IMG/VR virus record: IMGVR_UViG_3300047562_002936
Span: 1-21,257 of that record
Source: a virus
Direction: 5' to 3' (one strand)
DNA length: 21,257 nt
The position numbers and the translations under genes were made by a program. Of the stretch, positions 1 to 12,500 are shown in pieces. How positions within the stretch are numbered: the stretch's first letter is position 1; each line of letters begins with the position of its first letter. Below the pieces are notes generated by a model. The model was not told the origin of the DNA and searched no databases. It was given only the letters and a program-made list of their open reading frames with translations.

Positions 1-1996
1 TAAAATTAGATGGGTTTATTTCTGAGGTTGGTAGACCACCATCACAAATACCGATAACGGTTGTAATACCGGTAATTGTTAATGAACTTTCGGAGACTGA
101 TTGAATTTTAGCAAATGTGCTTGTCGTGAATCCTGGATTTGAAAATGCTACCAAGTTTCCAACTGTAGCTACTCCAACAAAAATAATATCGGGTGAAGTT
201 ACAGTACTAACTCCAGCAGACTCTGCAGTAATATTTACTTCACCTAAAGATATTGAAGGTGATTGAATCGTATCTGCTGTAAAAGTGTATGCAGTTCCAA
301 CTATTCCATATAGTGACTTTACATCATTTATTCCATAAGAACGAACAGTTTTTGTTACTCTTGTGTTCTCTATACCATCAAAAATGAGCTTTTCACCTAA
401 TGAGAATTTTCCTTTAATATCATAGACTGTTAAAGTGTCACTAGCAGAAACGTCATATCTTAAGAATCCAACTGCACCACTTTCTTTACCTTTAATGTGT
501 GTTGGTGTACTTAATGTGATGGGTTCATTCAATACTAAGGTTGTGTATGTCTGAACATCATAGAGAGAAATATCCCACTGATTTTCATCTAGATTAGATG
601 TTGTATATGAACCAGACTCTAAAGCAAAATCATAAACTCTAGCCAAACCAATTTCACTTCCAGCAGCAGTTGTTTGAGACGTTCCAACTCTAGAATCTCG
701 CAAACTCAAGAAATAAGTTGTAGCAATTCCAACTACTGGTGAACCATAAACTCTGTTTAAAGTCAGTGATGGCCCAGTGAAGTAATTTAAACTTTGATTT
801 TCTAATGTTTTTGTTTCTCTTGGTTTGTTAAAATCTAAAAACTTAGGACTTACAGTTTCAATCTCATATCCTCGAACATATGCCTTGAATGGTGAAATTG
901 AATAAGTTCCCAGATTTTCATTCGGAACATTATTGTTATAAGTTAATTGATTTTCATTAAAAATACCATCATTTCCCAATAAGTCGTTTAAAGTCTCTTT
1001 TGGTTCTATGATTGGTGGAACTACATAATAATTTCCAGATTCATCATATGTTCTTCTAGCAAATTCTTGAGCAAGAACATTATATTGTGGAGTTGAAGTT
1101 ACATTATTCAACTTACCATTCACAATTTGCATCAATTCTACAAAATTGTCAGTATCTGTAGAATTTAAATCTATTTTTACTAAATTTGCCGTGATAGAAA
1201 ATCTATCTGCTCCAGGTGCTGCATAATTTGAAAATCCTTGAGCATTATCATTTAAATCTTCATTTTCAAATGAATTTATAATTTCTTCATCTATTCTAAG
1301 ACCAACTCTATAACTTGGAATATTAGAGTATGGTTCTAAGTAAAGTAAGTTAGAAAGTACATTTACAAAGCATCCTCTAAGGAAATATATCCCCTCATCT
1401 AGATAGACAGCAGAACCTATTGCAGTGCTGTTTTGTGATAATGTCGTTGCAAATCCTTCACCAGCCGCAAGAACTATAGTTGTTGGTTCTTCTTCTTCAT
1501 CACCAAGTAAAGATGTTGGGTCTGCTGCTTCAACATCTTCATCAATCAATAAATTTTCACCATCAAAGAATTTTGATTGTGAAGTGCTTTGACTTGACGA
1601 TGACAAATATCTTACATATAGTGTATTTTTTTCAACACCATCTCCTGCCTCAAGATAATCTTCAATAATTGCAGTAATTCCACTTACCTGTCCCTTTATT
1701 CTTACGTTCAATAAACTTCCGAAGTAATAATTTGAGGGAAGACCTTGATATGAATCTTCTACAATTACAGCATTTAAATCATTTCTATATGTTACATTAC
1801 CGGGAATTACAACAGAACCCTCTTTAAAAGTATGATTTCCAAACTGTTCAATTTGATTTTGAAGAATCGATTGTAAAGTTGTTAATTCTCTAGCCTGAAC
1901 TGGATATCCAGGCTTGAACAAAACTTTATAGTAATTATTATCGATGTCAAAGTCGTCATAATATGGAGAGACATTGAGGTTCGTTTCTTGTGGCAT
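1..1996 (-). CDS. DUF4815-type virion structural protein, C-terminus cut off by the window edge
   Basis: The frame is open from ATG 1996 to base 1, giving 664 complete codons. The N-terminus has the hallmark of the DUF4815 family of T4-like cyanophage virion proteins: LFKPGYPVQARELTTLQSIL (about residues 26-45) followed by NQIEQFGNHTFKEGSVV. Further family-like blocks are GIYFLRGCFV (near 210), NYAAPGADRFS (near 260), FARRTYDESGNYYV (near 315) and KAYVRGYEIET (near 372). Beyond about 450 the protein becomes a Gly/Ser/Thr-rich beta-type sequence like its neighbours. It starts 7 bases after the gp8 stop (TAAAGAATCATG) with no clear Shine-Dalgarno. Its position matches T4 genes 9 and 10, so a peripheral baseplate or fibre-attachment role is likely; that role is inferred. 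The family call is strong and the exact function is unknown. Confidence 0.85.
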   Translation of the reverse strand, partial: MPQETNLNVSPYYDDFDIDNNYYKVLFKPGYPVQARELTTLQSILQNQIEQFGNHTFKEGSVVIPGNVTYRNDLNAVIVEDSYQGLPSNYYFGSLLNVRIKGQVSGITAIIEDYLEAGDGVEKNTLYVRYLSSSSQSTSQSKFFDGENLLIDEDVEAADPTSLLGDEEEEPTTIVLAAGEGFATTLSQNSTAIGSAVYLDEGIYFLRGCFVNVLSNLLYLEPYSNIPSYRVGLRIDEEIINSFENEDLNDNAQGFSNYAAPGADRFSITANLVKIDLNSTDTDNFVELMQIVNGKLNNVTSTPQYNVLAQEFARRTYDESGNYYVVPPIIEPKETLNDLLGNDGIFNENQLTYNNNVPNENLGTYSISPFKAYVRGYEIETVSPKFLDFNKPRETKTLENQSLNYFTGPSLTLNRVYGSPVVGIATTYFLSLRDSRVGTSQTTAAGSEIGLARVYDFALESGSYTTSNLDENQWDISLYDVQTYTTLVLNEPITLSTPTHIKGKESGAVGFLRYDVSASDTLTVYDIKGKFSLGEKLIFDGIENTRVTKTVRSYGINDVKSLYGIVGTAYTFTADTIQSPSISLGEVNITAESAGVSTVTSPDIIFVGVATVGNLVAFSNPGFTTSTFAKIQSVSESSLTITGITTVIGICDGGLPTSEINPSNF

Positions 1997-2002
1997 GATT
2001 CT

Positions 2003-3556
2003 TTAGAACTGCAAAATAACTTTGATATCTTCCTTTTGATTGGCAGACCTTGTTATGGATGGTCTATTATCAACATAAATTATGTTTCCAGAATACTTTT
2101 TAACCTCTGGGTTTGACACACCATTCGTAAAAGTTTGTCCAAGGTAGTATGTTCTACTATTTATTTCTGTTGAAATACCAGTAAAACTTGTTTCTATTCC
2201 CAAGGTAACACTTCCACCAATAATATTCAGAGAACCACCGGTGCCTGGACTTGAGGTAAATCTATTAAGGTTGAAACCATAAGTTGGTGATGAATTTTGA
2301 GAACCATCTGTGTTAAATCCAACCAAAGATTTATCTTGCCAATATTTCAAAACTCCTGTTGCAGCATCATAAGATACAACTCTACCAACAGCAGTAGAAC
2401 CAACTCCAATTGTTTGAGTTATTCTAGAATCTGCTGTAAATGTTGCTGTACTATATCCAATTCCAGTTAACTTCAGTGCATAAACAGCACTTGCTTTATC
2501 TGAAGTTAATATGGTGCTAGAACCAAATGCTTCTGGATTTTCTATGATTCCAATTCTAGCAATTTGATTTCCTGTAATAAAATCTGGATTTTCTATATCA
2601 TTTTCAATTCTAGAGTAAACAAGGACATTATATGCTCCAAGTTCTCTATAAATGTCTGCACCATGCCCACCCTGTGGGGGAATTATTACATTAAATACTG
2701 GGGATGTTGAACCTGTTGGAACTCCTCCAGATACTAAATCTACAGTTCCATAGGTATATCCAGAACCACCGTTAGAAACGGTAACGGATTCTACTTTAGA
2801 ATCGTTATTGATTACGATTGTAGCTTCTGCACCAGAACCATCACCCTTAATTGGAACTCTAGTGTATGTTCTATTTGCAGTTCCAAGTCCAACACCACGA
2901 TTCGTAATGGTTACGATTTTTAATTGTCCACTTGTCGATGCATTATCTCTGACGGATGCATTTTCTGTACTAGTTTCCCAATCTTTAGGGACTGGTATAA
3001 AGTTTGTAGAGTCAAATTTTACAATATCACTTGGTTTAATTGTGTAGAGATATTTCCATACATAACCATCTCCACTATCACCAGCAACTCTAGGTTCTAA
3101 GTCTGTAAATGTTGGTTGGTCTAAGGATGGTTTTCCTGATGGATTTTCTGGGTCAGAACCATTCTGTAGGCAGATATAAACCTTATAATCCTCATTAATA
3201 ACATAATAATTTGCATTATATAAGTGAGTTGCACCAGAAGGTTTTGATGTATTTGTTCTACTTATATCATGTCTGTACATATCATATGTTGTTCCGGAAG
3301 TCCAAGTATTTTTCCGAACAACTTGCTTAATATCACCACTAGAAATTTTCTTCAACGCAATCATGGTATCCCAATAATCATCCTCCTGCTCAAAACTATC
3401 TTTTGGAGATGGAGGAGTGGTATCCCAAGTTGAACTATAATCTGTTGCATTTGGAAGTCCAACAAAAGCATAATAAGAATTTGTGTCTGATGTTGCCACA
3501 GACACAAAATTCTTTGCACTTAGAATTCTAAATTGGTCAGTTATAATTGCAGACAT
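2003..3556 (-). CDS. gp8: baseplate wedge protein gp8, with a large insertion
   Basis: This is the homologue of T4 gp8, a baseplate wedge component (517 aa here, 334 aa in T4). The conserved parts flank an insertion. GDGYVWKYLYTIKP (residues 162-175) matches T4 GDGYVWEYLFEIPP. GNQIARIGIIENP (329-341) resembles T4 GFRQISIITNP. The C-terminus, SGNIIYVDNRPSI to KVILQF, matches T4 GEMIYMENRPPI to NILFTF. The N-terminal ITDQFRILSAKNF also resembles the T4 start. Residues about 212-290 are a glycine-rich repeat (GDGSGAEATIVINN, then VSNGGSGY) absent from T4 gp8 but abundant in the giant protein next door. A second extra stretch lies at about 345-480. The start at 3556 follows an A-rich leader (AAAAAACCGCAAAATG) without a Shine-Dalgarno. 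Position after the gp7-like gene follows T4 order. Identification is confident. Confidence 0.92.
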   Translation of the reverse strand: MSAIITDQFRILSAKNFVSVATSDTNSYYAFVGLPNATDYSSTWDTTPPSPKDSFEQEDDYWDTMIALKKISSGDIKQVVRKNTWTSGTTYDMYRHDISRTNTSKPSGATHLYNANYYVINEDYKVYICLQNGSDPENPSGKPSLDQPTFTDLEPRVAGDSGDGYVWKYLYTIKPSDIVKFDSTNFIPVPKDWETSTENASVRDNASTSGQLKIVTITNRGVGLGTANRTYTRVPIKGDGSGAEATIVINNDSKVESVTVSNGGSGYTYGTVDLVSGGVPTGSTSPVFNVIIPPQGGHGADIYRELGAYNVLVYSRIENDIENPDFITGNQIARIGIIENPEAFGSSTILTSDKASAVYALKLTGIGYSTATFTADSRITQTIGVGSTAVGRVVSYDAATGVLKYWQDKSLVGFNTDGSQNSSPTYGFNLNRFTSSPGTGGSLNIIGGSVTLGIETSFTGISTEINSRTYYLGQTFTNGVSNPEVKKYSGNIIYVDNRPSITRSANQKEDIKVILQF

Positions 3557-3572
3557 TTTGCGGTTTTTTATT

Positions 3573-3580
3573 TATTTATT
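3573..3580 (-). promoter_or_regulatory. possible T4-type late promoter element (AATAAATA) before gp8
   Basis: The minus strand reads CTAATAAATAAATAAAA between the giant gene and gp8, and AATAAATA matches the T4 late -10 element TATAAATA at 7 of 8 bases. It overlaps the stop codon of the giant gene. The expected start site would leave only about ten bases before the gp8 ATG, and the tract is simple A/T sequence, so chance similarity is quite possible. Confidence 0.3.
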
Positions 3581-6500
3581 AGTTATAATTTAGATATTTA
3601 AGTGGATTCACTCTTCTCACAATTGGTGCTGTTGAAATTCCAACTAATCCATTATTTGAGAGTGTGAATGACTTTGGTGTGGCTCTGCTATCAGATTCAA
3701 TTCTTCCCCAACTATATTCACCGAAGAAAGAACTATAACCAATACCAGAGAGACCATTATAATCAGAAACACTCACAGTAACTTGAGCAACATAAGTCAG
3801 ACCAATACCAACAGCATCAGTCTGTGCAATTGATACTGCAGCAACCTCATAAACATTATCGATGTAAGAAGAACCAATTGAAAGGTTTGAACCATTACTG
3901 TACAGAGATGTTAATCCATTTCCAACATTTGAGTTGAATACAACAAAATAATAACCAGTTTGAATTCCACTTACAGTAATTCCAGTACCAACTATTGTAG
4001 AATCTCTTAAGAAAGAGTTTTCTGGAATAATCAAGTCAAAAACTAGTCCAGTAGATGCAACCCCAACAGAAACCGTTGAAATTCCCGAGACAATACCAAA
4101 ATCACCTGAGTAGTTTACATTAGAAATTTCTTCGGTAGTTGGTGATGGTTCTTCTATAAGAACAACTGGTGGATTTGTATTTGTATATCCAGTTCCAGGT
4201 GATGATACTGATATTGAAGATACAGTTCCTCCAACTGAGATGTTTGCGGAAGCCGTTGCTCTTTGAGTTGACCCAAGACCAACTGGATTGGAGATAGTTA
4301 CCTCTGGATTTGTTGAATATCCAACACCACCATTAGAAATTATCACTGAGGAGATAGTACCAGCTGCAGATACTAAAGCAGTTGCAGCAGCAGAAACTAT
4401 GGTATCTTGTGAGATAATTTCAATCTTAGTTCTAAATGCTTCGGTAACATTTTCTTTTTCACTATCAAAGAATGTTTTCAAACTCTCCACAAAAATTACA
4501 GTTGAACCAACACCAACACTTTGAATTATGTTCGTAGATGGTTGAATGAGTGGTTCGTAGATTGTTCTGTCCTTAGAAACTTCCTTTCCATCGATGAACA
4601 AGTCCTCAGTTTGTCTGCACCAGATTAATGGTCTCTCAAGATTGGAATTTTGAGTAATTCCTGGTCCTGGATACACATTTGTATTGATAGTGTCTACCGA
4701 AACAACCTCCGTTACAATTCTATCATTCTGCTTCAGGGAAAGTTGCTCACTATCAAGTCTAACGAGGTCTCCAATCTTTATGGTCTCCAAAATATCAACT
4801 TCACGAACATCAACATCACCAGTTCCCTTATAAAATACAATCTTGCAGGTGTCCCCAACTTTTGGAGCTTCGGTGAATGTTATATTACTTCCACCATTAA
4901 AGATATATCCTTGACCGGGAACTTGTAAAATATCATTTAAGAATACAATAAGGGTTGACTGAACATCAATTGATGAACCAGGTTTTGCTTTAATAGACTT
5001 CTGCTCACCATTAAAGAATAATGGGAACGAAACTCTAATACCATCAAACAGAGAATCTATTGGGTCAAATACTTCCAAGTCACCAATAGTCCATCCACTG
5101 AAACTATCACTATCAGTTCTTTCTATAGAAATTTGGAATTCTGAGAATGATAGTGAAGTATTTGTAGGAATGCCAACCGTTCCTCCAATTGATACTGTCA
5201 GAACTTCCCCTTGTCCATATCCATAACCAAGATTTTTTATTTCAAAATCAATTACACTAGAACCTTGTCCAACAACGATATCAACAGTAGCCTCTGTTCC
5301 AAATCCAGATACTGATGATGAACTATAAATCAGTGGAATATCATTATACGAAAGAGGTTCATCAAATACAACTATTGGTGGATTTGTGGAGGTATAACCA
5401 ACTCCTGGATTTGTGATTGCAACACTTACGATATTTCCACCACTAATAGCAGCAGTTCCGATAAATTCGATATTTGGAGTTCCAGTGCTAGAAGTTGCAA
5501 CTCCAACATTTACTACTGTCTGAACTCCTTCTCTATATCCAGAACCACTATTTCCAATACTGATTGATTGGATTGTTCCGGATGCAGACACAACTGCAGT
5601 GCCACCAGCAGCAACTAAAGGTTGATATCCAAAACCAGATGTTGAACCGACAGAAACTATAATTCCACCAACAGGGACATTGGAAGAATTTACATCATAT
5701 AAAGCGGAAGTTGCAGTTCCAGTAAACTGTACACTAGTAATACCAACACTCTCTACGAGAGTATAATTTGATTGGTCTTCAACTGTGGATGAAATATTCT
5801 TTTGTCTTGGAACTTGGAAAATCTCATTAATTAATATAATAGCATTTCCAGTTGAAATTCCAGATATGTCAGTGCTATTAGACTTAAGTGTAAATTCAGT
5901 TCTAATGCCAGTAAATGACTGTGATATGTCATCAAAGATATAGTTCTTAGAATATGTTTCGGATGTGCTATTTTCTACACCAGACCTTATAAAGGTTCTA
6001 CCACTAAAAGTAGAATGTGTAGTAATTCCAGTCCAATCTCTTTGATTTGGAGTATTTGAAGATGTTCCAATTGGAACTGGTCCATATGGAGCTGTTATAA
6101 AGTTAATTGTATTATCAACAATATTATAATTTCCATTAACCTTAGTCACCAATGAATATTGTGCATGAGTTGCCAGTCCAGTTCCCATCCAAGACCTTTC
6201 AACAAGAAGAACATTAGTGCTTCCAAATCCAACAGAATTTACTCTTACTATTTCATCATTAATCTTAAGAAGATCTCCACCAAATATTGAAGTTATTCCA
6301 ACCAAAGAAATTGTATCATCTATTGTTAAAATTTCTAAATCATTACTTGTTGTTACGGCAGTCGATACAACTGGTGATTGTATTACATTATCAATTGAAA
6401 TGAGTGTTTTTGCATTTTGATTCTTTGCAGTAAATGTATGCAAAGTACCTATTCCAACAGATGTAATGTCTAATGCAATTGGTAAAGTCTTAAGTGCATT

Positions 6501-9500
6501 TTCAGCACTGGAAGCAAGTTTAATATTCAAATCATCAACTTTAATTGCATAGACTGAAGATGGAAGTTTGTCTGTAGTTCCAATTCCAACAAATGATGTT
6601 GAAGCAATACCAATAGACTGTGTTGTTCCAGCTCCTGCATTTGAATAAACAAGTTCTTCACCAGTTACGAAGAAGTGACCTGGAATTCTAATTGTATCCT
6701 CAGAAACATTTACTATTGATGAATTATTACCTTCAAAGTTTCTTTCAAAAATTGGCAGTTGTTTATGAGTGAGATTAAATTGTCTTCTAACATCAGTAAA
6801 TGTTCCTCTATATTCTCCATGTCCAGTGTCTATTGAACCACTTTCCAAGTCAATAACAGTATCTGATAAGTCAGTATCGACAACTCGCATAGCATTTTGG
6901 AATACTCTTACTTCAACATCAATATTTGCAACTGGAGTAAAATAAAGTTGAACATTAGAACCTGTAATTCCAGCTCCAACAGTTCCCAGTCCAGATTGAG
7001 TAAATATTTCACCAAATTCAACAATAGAAGCTTGAGTTCCATCATCAACAACTACAACTTCGGACATTTGAGTTGCATTATTTGTCATGTCATTAACTGA
7101 CACGATGTAGTATGATGCATTGTAATTTGAATTATTATATTCAAATACAGTATTTTGTACTGGAGAAGTTGATGATGCGATTGATGTGTAACTCGACTCT
7201 AACAATCCAGTGTTGAGAACCTGAGTTCCTATTCCAGTTGAAGATGTATCTCCAATAGAAACTCTCAGTGTATTAATTACATAAGAAACTCCAACTCCAA
7301 CATATGGGGTGAAGTTCAAATTGACATTAGAACCCGAGAATGCTGCTCCATAGGTTCCTAAACCAACTATTGAGTATGATGATGAACTATCATCTGTGAG
7401 TTGTCCATAGTCAATAATTTCTATATTAGTTCCATCATGAACTATAGAAATTTCATCGAATTCGTAGTAAGAATCATCAGTAGCGGCAATAGAGACTAAA
7501 ACTTTAGATGAAGTATATGTAGAGGCAATTCCTACTAATGTAGTTTCTCCAGTAGTTCCAGATGGAATTATTTGATTGGATGTTTGAATATCTACAACAT
7601 CACCCAAAGTGGTTGTTCCAACACCTGCTATTGCGTCCTCCAAGTTATAAGAGACGTAACTAACGTCAAAATTATTAACCTCATAATCTACTGGGTAGAA
7701 TAAAAGGTTTCCTTCATCTCCAGAGATGGAAACATCAAATGAACCCATGTTATTTACTGTCTGGATTCTTCCATATTGGTTAATATAGACAGAGCTATCA
7801 TTATGTAAGATTGATACCAGGTATAACTGCCTCTCTGCAGTAAATCTTCTATCTTTTACATATGTTATGAATTTTCTAATTCTTCCAGAATCTAATCTAA
7901 ATCTATCTACCACACTAAATGGAGTGGATCTTGGATTGCTGTTAAATTCTTCACTAATATCATCAATCAGCAATACTCGGTTTCCAATAGACTCAAAATA
8001 GTCTTGAAGTGTTGTGGAACCAAGTACAATTTCATCAGAGACTACATTTGAATCTATTGTCAAAGTCCTTTCAGTTGCTAAATCGAAATCACTAACACAA
8101 TTAAATCCAGTTAGACTAACCAAATCTGCTATTCCCGAAAAATCACCAAGGTTCTGCTCTGTAGAAATTCCAGTGAAATCTTGACCAGAAGACTCTACAA
8201 CCAAATCACTAAATTTCTTAAATCCAGCAGTATGGTTTGTTGCATCAACAACATCGTCCCATTTTTCCAACTCAACTTTAGACTTGATAGAATATGAGAA
8301 ATATTGATAGTAATCACTATCGTGTATTCTTTGGAAGTTATTATTTAAGAATCCTCTTTCAGTTTCCCAACCCTTTCTAACAATAGATGATGCTGAAGTA
8401 TTGTATAGTGCATTATATTCTTCGACAAAAGAAATAATAGCTTGAGAACCTGAAGAAGATGCTGTTATCTTTTGACTCTGCTCAAATGTATCTTCACTAA
8501 GAACTTTAAGTATTTCGTTTAAAGAATCCCATTCATTAATCGTTCCAATAGCACCATTAGATGAAACCAATTCGTCATTAAAGAATTGATTTTTTTCTAA
8601 AGTTATATCAAAAATTGGGAAGAATTTTTCTGGTGTTACTCTACCAGAAGAATAAGTCAAACTAAAGGTTCCAGGATCTTCATTTTCATCCAAGTATTCT
8701 GACAAATTATAAGTTATTGTCCCATTAGCACCACCAATATTTGGATCTATTGAGGTTAAAGTGAATAAAGCATAGTCATATGCAGATGAATTGTATCCTC
8801 TTAAGGTAGTTGCAGTACCAACACTTGTATTTTCAATAAGAACTTTATCACCAACTGCAAAAGGATAATCACTTATGTTGCTATAACTTACTGCCAATCC
8901 AACCGTAACATTCTTGGTAACACTGTTAAATGTTATTGAATTAATCCCAATACCATTTGAATTATTCGTTGGAATTATCAGTGGAGTCTTATTATTAATA
9001 CCCTTAGTATTCTTTAGAATAGTAACAGCACTATCTCCGATGTTATATGAAAGATTTACATCATCAATTACTTCATTCGTAACTGAATCTATAACAATGA
9101 GATTTGGAGATATTGTATAATTTTTTCCAACTGATGATATTCCAATATTTTTGAAAGTGGATAATGTAGACACCTTCAAAATTTGAGGAAGTTTTGCCGT
9201 TGGTCTTAAAGTTTTATCTGCGGAATATTCAAATCCAATATCTTCAATTTCAGTTGAAAGAATATTTCCAATTGAGTCTGAAGATGGTACTAATAATGTA
9301 CCAGATCCAGTCGAAGAATATACTGAAGATATTCCTGGTAAAGAATCGTACATCTTACCACCAGAAATAATATTAAAGTCATTGATTTCACCAAATGCAG
9401 ATAGTGAATTGGTGGTATAAGATAATTTTGCTTCAGTCGAAAGATATGACGATCTTTCTGGTTGGATTGGTATATTATATGAAAAAGTATTAGTTGTGAT

Positions 9501-12500
9501 TCCAGAAATTGAATAAATTCCAGAATAAGAACTATCTACTACATCAATTCTGTTATTAGATTGTACATTTTCATTATCAACAATTATCTGTAAATTCTCT
9601 TGGTCATTTTCATCTATGTTAACTGGTTCTAATCCATAATATATTACACTAGGAATATTATTCGACACACTTAAAGTCAACTTAGCTGTTGTACTAACTC
9701 CAATAGTACCACTTCTAGAAATTTCAAATCCACCAAAACCAGAAGTTTCAAAAATATTTTTTAAATTTTCATCACTATAAAGATTAAAATCAAATGCTGG
9801 ATATCTTATAGAATTTTTTAAATAAGACAATGAATTGTCAGATAAGTCGAAGATAATCGATTGATTCTTAGTCGCAACAATTGGTGGATTAACTAACGAT
9901 AATGTTCCAGATGATGCGCTCGTTAAATCGATAACAACAGGAATTCTTAGAGTTGCGTTATAATAGGTTTCTGCAAGTTTGAATGTATTGTCATCTATAA
10001 CAACAATATAATAAATTCCATTATTAACAAGACCACCAGATGGAGAAGATGAAGTGTGAATTACTTTTTGTCCATTCGTATAACCATGAGATGTTAATGT
10101 GATTGAATCCGTTGAAGTGTTGACATCTCCAGATAAGAAGTCTTTTGGATTTACAACCAACCTACGGTTATATTCATTATACTTTAAAGTATATGTTGTT
10201 GATATTCCAGATGAGCAATCAACAGAAACAGAATCTTTAACATTAAGTCCATGAGTTGATGCTGTAGATACTGTAACAAGATTTTTATTTACCTTTCCAG
10301 TAATTACATCATCATAACTTGTTTGGAAGCTATGAATTACGCCTGTACCTTCGTTAGTAAAATAGAGAATATCTGTAAATACGCTACTATTAATTCCTAC
10401 AAAGTTTCCAGTGGAACCCAAACCAACTCTATTGGTTGCAATACCAATCAAATCATTTGTAATTCTTGCGGCATATACAATTTGATTTTCTGTGAGTTGG
10501 AAAGATGATGACCCATCAGTTGAAACTGAAATTGCAGTATCACCACCAGAAGAATAGACTAACTTATCACCAGTATTCAAATTGTGATTTGGCAGATAAA
10601 TTGATCTAGTAGGAATGAACAAAGAACTAACACCAACACCAGGATTTGAGAAACTTAAGGTTGACCCAATTCCAACACCAGATGTAGTTCCCAATCCAAC
10701 AGATTCTACTGGGTTGAAGTAAATTTGAGTATTATACTTATATGGGAATAGTGTTGTAGTTAATCCTACGGTAAAAGTAAATTTCCTAGATTGCTCATAA
10801 AGAATAGAAGCTACTGTATGAGATGAACCGACAGTGCCATCATACTCTCTTAAAACTCTTATTCTTCCGGATGGTTGATCAATATTTAATACCTTTACCT
10901 TTTCAGAATCTATCTCAAATACATCATTCTCTCTAATAAATGGATAATTTAGTTGCCCAGAAACACTAAAATATGTAACTATGCCAGTTACTGAAGTGGA
11001 ACCAATCCCAGAATTGAGTGAGAAATTATCAGATCTAACACCAATATTATAAAAACCATTCAATTCTGTACCAAAAGTGCTTATTCCACTAATCTTAACT
11101 AAGTCAAGATTTAGCAGATTGTGTGTGGAAGTTGAAAATGCTACAAAACTTGAATTTCCAGTAAGGGGGACAAATTCAACATTTGATAGTGATGTGCTAT
11201 TGACCGAAATTTGATTTACTAACTTTCCTTTTACTGAAGATACCTTTACAGATGCTCCTTGCCCACCTGTTCCTTGATTATTAAAAATTACTACATCATT
11301 AACTTTATAATCCAATCCTCCAGTTACAATTCCAATAGAGTCTAACGAACCCTTCTTAGTATTTCTGATAACTGAAGTTTGTTTTCTTATTTTATTTGAA
11401 TCTACTATAAAGTCATATCCACTTCTTTGGTTGAGTAAATTATATGGAGTAGTATTTCTCAGCAAGTCAACTTGATTCAAATCAACAGAATCTTGATTGG
11501 AACTAGTGCTAAAATTATAATCTATTGGTTTTGATTTAAATTCATTTCCAATAAAATATGGGAAGACTGGTTTTCTATAATTTCTAAGAGGTCCAGAAGA
11601 CTCTACACTAAAACCATTAATTGTAGAAAAATATGCATAAACTCCATTTGGATATTCTGGAGTTACACAGAATCTTCCATTATATTGGTCGAGGTCTCCA
11701 GACGCATTATACTGATAGTCTTCTACAAAAAATCCTTCTGGATAAAGTGAAGTTCTTGGTCTACCAGACTCAACAGAAACTTTATATCCAGATTCTAAAG
11801 CCTTTACAGAACCTCCTGTAATCGTTGAATATCCATATGGACCATAAATTGGATTTCCATCATATGCCCATCCAATAATAGGAGAGTGTGAATCTGAAAG
11901 TGCTTCTCTATTATTCTGAATTACTAAGTCTGGTGAAAATACTGTCGTACCATTAATTAATTTCTTAGTAGTAATGGTCTGTCTTAATTTTCTTGGAGCA
12001 TAGAGATGTGTATATTGCAGTCCATAATCCGAATTAATTCCATTATCAATAACTCCATCATCATCGGAAATTAATTCACTCTGAAGATTTCTTTCAACTA
12101 AGTTAATTGTCCATGTCTTTGGAACAGATTGTAAATTAGCACCAGAACCTGCAGGGACAACATTTATGATTGTTCTTGAGGTCTCAAATCCAACTCCACC
12201 ATAAACAACCTTAACTTCTGAAAGGGAACCATTTACTATAACAGGAGTTAATTCTGCACCATAACCATTCCCGATAATTTCAAATGATGGTGGAGAATTA
12301 TACTCTCTTCCTGAGTTAGTAACTAAAACTTCAGAAATAGCACCATTAGATATTACTGGAATTACTTCAGCTCCAGTTCCACTATTCAAATTAAATGTTG
12401 GTTGTCTGTTGAAGTTTATTACCTCTTCTGAACCATAATTTGAACCACCAGATTCTAAGAATACTGACTTAATTTGACCTCTTACAATTGGTTGAGCTAT

